A stretch of DNA of 61,282 nucleotides. Origin: Mycolicibacter kumamotonensis. GTDB lineage: Bacteria > Actinomycetota > Actinomycetes > Mycobacteriales > Mycobacteriaceae. Location of the stretch: assembly GCF_002086285.1 (NCBI RefSeq), contig NZ_MVHU01000026.1:1-61282 (forward strand). The letters are read 5' to 3'. The notes below the pieces were generated by a model that had not been told where the DNA came from, searched no databases, and saw nothing but the letters and a program-made list of their open reading frames with translations. Both the position numbers and the translations under genes were made by a program. How positions within the stretch are numbered: the stretch's first letter is position 1; each line of letters opens with the position of its first letter. This document shows, piece after piece, positions 57,787 through 61,282 of the stretch.

Positions 57787-59208
57787 CTAGCCGGGCCGAT
57801 TGAATCCGTCGTCGTCGGTGAACATCAGGTCTTCGGGGTCCTCCAGCGGCCCGGGCGGCTGGGTCGGTGGGGGCGGCTCGAACGACCGCGGCGGGTCGGC
57901 TTCGGGCGTCCAGCTCAGCTCGCCGGCCCCGACGACCTCGTCGGGCTCGAAGAGCTCGTCGGGTTCGAAGAGCTGGCCGGGCTCCTGCACGTCGACCAGC
58001 TCGGCCTGCGCCGGAGCCGGTTCGGGCTCGCGGGGCGCAGCGGGCGGCAGCATCGGCCGCGTCCGCACGGCACCCCGGGTGACGCCGCCGATCATCACGA
58101 CCGTCAGCGCACCGATCGCGGCGAACCAGCAGAACACCGCCGGGCCGAAGGTGAGCTGATCCACCCCGACGTCACCGAAGTTGCCCAGCCGCCCACCGCC
58201 GGCGAAGCCGAGCAGCGCCATCGCCACCGCCGCCGTGAACGCGGCGGTCAGCACCTTGGCCAGCGCTGGAAGCAGCGGCAGCACCCGACGCGCGCACTGC
58301 TGTCCGACGGCCACACCGGAGGCGGCGCCGATGATCAGCAGGGCCACCCACACCGGGCCCAGCGGCGGGGTGGGCACCGCGGCCAGGATCGGCAGCGCCG
58401 GGATGTCGCCGCCGAGCACGGTGAACGCGCTGAACAAGGCCGGGCCGATGTGCGCGCTCGACCCGACTGCCATCGCCGCGGCGCCGACGAGAACGTTGGG
58501 CACGTACAGCACCGCCAGCAACGTCAGGCTGAGCTGGCCCCACAAGGAATCGGTGATCGCGTACAGCTCGTGCATGGTCCCCCAGTGCAGGACCAGGGAG
58601 ACGACCGTCGCCGCGCCGGCCAACCCGAGCAGGGCCAGCATGCCGGTGACCGCGGCGCGCAGGGAGTCTGGCAGCCAATCCGGCAGCGCCGTCTCGGCCA
58701 GCACCCGCCGGCCCATCCGCGAGCCGACTCCGATCGCCGCGCCGATCGCATGCACCAGACCCACATGGGCGAAGGCGCTCAGCGCGTGCGGCGTCTGCAG
58801 TTCGGTGATCACCGAGGCGGCGTCGTGGATGACCGCCAGCGAGACCGCCGCGATCAACAGCGGGCCGCCCAGCGCGGAGGCCACGATCCAGCGGACGACG
58901 AACCAGGAGGTGTCCGCCGAGGTGGCCTGCGCGGTGGTCCGCGCGGTTCCGGCCACCATCAGCAGCACCGGAAGCAGCGGCAGCACCCCCAGCTCCCGGC
59001 CGTCGATCGAGATCGGCACCTGGTGCACCCCCAGCCACATGCTGGCGATGGCACCCGATGCCCCGGTCATGTCGCTGTTGGCGATCAGCAACTGCAGCAG
59101 CGTCACCGCTGCGATGAGCGTCAACGCCACGACGGACGGGCCGAATGCGACCCGCACCAGGTCACGAGTCGGGTTCGAACCCGGTTTTCCGCCAGTCACC
59201 GGTGTCAC
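57787..59208 (-). CDS. perM: PerM-like integral membrane protein (DUF6350)
   Basis: A 473-residue membrane protein with about ten hydrophobic helices (VVALTLIAAVTLLQLLIANSDM, LPLLPVLLMVAGTARTT, WIVASALGGPLLIAAVSLAVIHD, LPDSLRAAVTGMLALLGLAGAATVVSLVLHWG and others, in segments). A Pro/Glu-rich cytoplasmic tail (FEPDELFEPDEVVGAGELSW) follows. The M. tuberculosis orthologue Rv0955 (PerM) supports cell division, including stability of FtsB, under low magnesium and in chronic infection. It follows the 34 kDa antigen gene by 36 bp on the same strand. Confidence 0.85.
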   Translation of the reverse strand: MTPVTGGKPGSNPTRDLVRVAFGPSVVALTLIAAVTLLQLLIANSDMTGASGAIASMWLGVHQVPISIDGRELGVLPLLPVLLMVAGTARTTAQATSADTSWFVVRWIVASALGGPLLIAAVSLAVIHDAASVITELQTPHALSAFAHVGLVHAIGAAIGVGSRMGRRVLAETALPDWLPDSLRAAVTGMLALLGLAGAATVVSLVLHWGTMHELYAITDSLWGQLSLTLLAVLYVPNVLVGAAAMAVGSSAHIGPALFSAFTVLGGDIPALPILAAVPTPPLGPVWVALLIIGAASGVAVGQQCARRVLPLLPALAKVLTAAFTAAVAMALLGFAGGGRLGNFGDVGVDQLTFGPAVFCWFAAIGALTVVMIGGVTRGAVRTRPMLPPAAPREPEPAPAQAELVDVQEPGQLFEPDELFEPDEVVGAGELSWTPEADPPRSFEPPPPTQPPGPLEDPEDLMFTDDDGFNRPG

Positions 59209-59244
59209 GCTGCGGGCACGTTCAACTCGGCGCGCGGGCGCGGG

Positions 59245-60126
59245 TTAGGTCTGCGCCGGCCCCGACGGGGCGGAGCCGCCCTGCGACTGCTGGCCGCCGG
59301 TCGAGCTCTGGCCCTGACCGGATCCGCCCTGGCCGCTCGTCGAGGAAGAACCCGCACCGCCGGTCTGCGGCTGCCCGAAGCTGGGGAAGCCGGTCGGCGG
59401 CGTCGGCGGGCCCTGCTGCGCCGACTGCGCCTGCTGGGAGCCGGAGTTGAAGCCGCCGGTCGACGGGGCCGACTGGGCGCCGAAGCCTCCACTGGACGGC
59501 GCCGACGGGTAACCGCCGTACGAGGGGTATCCCGACTGCTGCTGCGAGCCTTGGTGGCCGTAGCCCTGCTGACCCTGCTGACCGTAGTAGTTGCCGCCCG
59601 GGGGCAGGCCGTACTGCGCGTAGGGGTCGTACTTGGGGCGCGGGGCCGGGGCGGTGACGACTCCGGCCTCCAACAGCAACGCCCCGACCGCGGCGACGGC
59701 CTGCAGGATGCTGAAGGTCAGCACCAGCCACAACCCCCAGCCGATCGTGTAGTTGTCGCCGGACTCGGCGATGGTCGCGATCGCCAGCAGCGCCCCCAAC
59801 GAGGCGATCACGGCGACCACCGCGGTGTAGACCTTGGCCTTGGGCAGCAGGCTCACCCCGGCCAGCAGACCCGCCAGCAAGGCGAGCGGAACCGTGTGGC
59901 CGGCGTCGCCGAGGATCAGCGGGTACTCGCCGTCGGTGACGGTCACGATCGGACCGAAGTTCGCCAGGTAGACGCCGAAACCCAGCACCATCACCGCGAT
60001 CTGCAGGTACAGCGGCCACTTGCTTTCGACGTCGCCGCCCGCCTTGGCGAACGACGGGGTCGACGGCCCGTAGGAGCCTGGTGGTTGGGAAGGCTGGAAG
60101 CCGGGGTTCCCGGGCGAGTAGGTCAT
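59245..60126 (-). CDS. 34 kDa antigen homologue (DUF5336 membrane protein)
   Basis: A 293-residue membrane protein. The N terminus is MTYSPGNPGFQPSQPPGSYG. Four helices follow (WPLYLQIAVMVLGFGVYLANF, TVPLALLAGLLAGVSLLP, VYTAVVAVIASLGALLAIATI, GWGLWLVLTFSILQAVAAVGALLL). The C-terminal 115 residues are a Gly/Gln/Ser/Tyr-rich low-complexity tail. The orthologue Rv0954 was reported as a division-complex partner, like PerM next door. ATG 60126 has AGGAGAGG upstream. The frame opens to 60267 but that is not supported. Confidence 0.87.
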   Translation of the reverse strand: MTYSPGNPGFQPSQPPGSYGPSTPSFAKAGGDVESKWPLYLQIAVMVLGFGVYLANFGPIVTVTDGEYPLILGDAGHTVPLALLAGLLAGVSLLPKAKVYTAVVAVIASLGALLAIATIAESGDNYTIGWGLWLVLTFSILQAVAAVGALLLEAGVVTAPAPRPKYDPYAQYGLPPGGNYYGQQGQQGYGHQGSQQQSGYPSYGGYPSAPSSGGFGAQSAPSTGGFNSGSQQAQSAQQGPPTPPTGFPSFGQPQTGGAGSSSTSGQGGSGQGQSSTGGQQSQGGSAPSGPAQT

Positions 60127-60282
60127 GACCTCTCCTGTGCTCGTGGGCAGGTGCGGGTGGGCGGTGCGGCGGGGTTCGATCATCCACGCTAGCGCACTCG
60201 CGGCGTGAGCCGGTGGGTGAACACCGCGCCGACGAGGACCCCCCGTTTGCCCACCGAACAGGAACACGTTCTAATCACGGAT

Positions 60283-61131
60283 ATGGATTACGGGCTTGTG
60301 TTGTTCACCAGTGACCGTGGTATCACTCCTGCGGCGGCGGCCAGACTCGCCGATGATCATGGCTTCACCACTTTCTATGTGCCCGAGCACACCCACATTC
60401 CGGTGAAGCGTCAGGCCGCTCATCCGACGACCGGGGATGAGTCGCTGCCCGACGACAGATATATGCGCACCCTGGATCCGTGGGTGAGTCTGGGGGCCGC
60501 GTGTGCGGTGACGTCGCGGGTGCGGTTGTCCACCGCGGTGGCGCTACCGGTCGAGCATGATCCGATCACGCTGGCGAAATCGATCGCCACGCTTGATCAC
60601 CTGTCCGGTGGTCGGGTCAGCCTCGGTGTCGGGTTCGGCTGGAACACCGACGAGCTTGCCGATCACGGGGTTCCGCCGGGCCGGCGGCGCACCATGCTGC
60701 GCGAGTACCTGGAGGCGATGCGGGCGCTGTGGACGCAGGAGGAAGCCTCTTTCGACGGCGAGTTCGTCAACTTCGGGCCGAGCTGGGCCTGGCCCAAGCC
60801 GGTGCAATCGCACATTCCGGTGCTGGTCGGTGCGGCCGGGACCGAGAAGAACTTCAAGTGGATCGCCCGCAGTGCCGACGGCTGGATCACCACGCCGCGC
60901 GACTTCGACATCGATGAACCGGTCAAGCTGCTGCACGACACCTGGGCGGCCGCCGGACGCGACGGGGCACCGCAGATCGTTGCGCTGGACTTCAAGCCGG
61001 TGCCCGAGAAGCTGGCGCACTGGGCCGAGATCGGGGTCACCGAGACGCTGTTCGGGTTGCCCGACAAGTCCGAGTCCGAGGTGGCGGCCTACGTGGAGCG
61101 TCTGGCCGGCAAGCTCGGACTCAGCGCCTAG
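60283..61131 (+). CDS. LLM-class F420-dependent oxidoreductase
   Basis: A 282-residue luciferase-like TIM-barrel flavin/F420 enzyme: DYGLVLFTSDRGITPAAAARLAD, FTTFYVPEHTHIPVKR, LSGGRVSLGVGFGWNTDELADHG (cofactor loop), SWAWPKPVQSHIPVLVGAAG and WIARSADGWITTPRD. This matches the mycobacterial Rv0953c group whose substrates are unknown. ATG 60283 follows TCTAAT at 60270-60275 with seven bases between, again a leaderless pattern. An IS5-like element lies 30 bp past its stop. Confidence 0.88.
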   Translation: MDYGLVLFTSDRGITPAAAARLADDHGFTTFYVPEHTHIPVKRQAAHPTTGDESLPDDRYMRTLDPWVSLGAACAVTSRVRLSTAVALPVEHDPITLAKSIATLDHLSGGRVSLGVGFGWNTDELADHGVPPGRRRTMLREYLEAMRALWTQEEASFDGEFVNFGPSWAWPKPVQSHIPVLVGAAGTEKNFKWIARSADGWITTPRDFDIDEPVKLLHDTWAAAGRDGAPQIVALDFKPVPEKLAHWAEIGVTETLFGLPDKSESEVAAYVERLAGKLGLSA

Positions 61132-61160
61132 TTCGCGGCGCCCCACCCCTACCCGCGCCT

Positions 61161-61282
61161 AGGGCGTGTCTCCCAAAGTTTGGGGTGTTGACCGGCGACG
61201 ATCGTTGGCGTGTTGCGAACCGGTGTGATCAGTGATGAGTTCTGGGCGGTTGTTGAACCGTTGATGCCGTCGCATGAGGGCA
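61161..61282 (+). mobile_element. Left part of an IS5-like insertion sequence, cut by the window edge
   Basis: GGCGTGTCTCCC near 61163 looks like an outer inverted repeat, flanked by CTAG, a target IS5-type elements favour. A GTG at 61210 opens the transposase: VLRTGVISDEFWAVVEPLMP, the DUF4096-type N-terminal domain of IS5-family enzymes. The rest is outside the window. The element lies just beyond the F420 gene, so it does not interrupt a gene here. Confidence 0.65.

Overview
The window is high-GC chromosomal DNA from a non-tuberculous mycobacterium. This is supported by a PPE protein, a DUF2563 protein, PerM, a 34 kDa antigen homologue, MprA/MprB/PepD, a cAMP-binding lysine acetyltransferase (Pat), the redox chaperone Ruc and frequent leaderless-promoter geometry. 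From memory, most of it is syntenic with the M. tuberculosis block Rv0953c to Rv1003 in inverted orientation. It lacks the PE_PGRS genes and the csoR-ctpV copper locus of that block, and it carries extra genes: an NADP-type glutamate dehydrogenase, an Mnh/Mrp antiporter, a NarS/NarL-like pair, the PPE gene and several TetR-linked oxygenases. I cannot name the species. The window begins in the end of an IS630-like transposase gene and ends in the start of an IS5-like element.

Layout. 1-6700: TetR/DUF2236 divergent pair, rsmI and pmt sharing a 24-bp divergent promoter, AlkB-like dioxygenase, a lipoprotein and Pat. 6.8-14.8 kb: accessory region with gdhA, a DUF732 secreted protein, two truncated divergent genes that look like a deletion scar, EcsC, an unknown secreted protein, a TetR/ferritin-like operon and a P450/TetR pair around a perfect palindrome. 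14.8-26.0 kb: tRNA-Ala(CGC); galU-glp-rimJ-glpR (UDP-glucose synthesis plus the gephyrin-like cell-division module); folate cyclo-ligase; CIRCE-ruc; a SAF protein; then rpmF-mprA-mprB-pepD-repeat-moaB2-small ORF-mscL, mostly envelope stress and osmotic functions.

26.1-34.7 kb: a tightly overlapping six-gene operon (AtuA-like, two acyl-CoA dehydrogenases, biotin-dependent carboxylase beta and alpha subunits, hydratase) behind a near-palindromic operator, probably degrading a branched or terpenoid acyl-CoA. 34.7-46.4 kb: DUF1707 protein, a second TetR/DUF2236 pair, DUF2563, a small membrane protein, a methyltransferase, the Mnh antiporter and a two-component system. 46.7-55 kb: a PPE-SVP protein with a SHOCT tail, a MoxR-like ATPase with a VWA partner, an esterase, and an amidohydrolase-TetR operon with its own operator. 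55-61.3 kb: purN-purH, an unrecognised protein made of two copies of a 47-residue unit, PerM, the 34 kDa antigen homologue and an F420-type oxidoreductase.

No single large undescribed system is proven. The most distinctive signals are the shared-TA bidirectional leaderless promoter at 2758-2781, a 57-bp tandem repeat encoding two identical 14-residue mini-ORFs between pepD and moaB2, the duplicated 47-residue unit at 57280-57717, the PPE-SHOCT fusion, and small ORFs in the moaB2-mscL and rpmF-atuA gaps. Locus names for other species are recalled, not searched.
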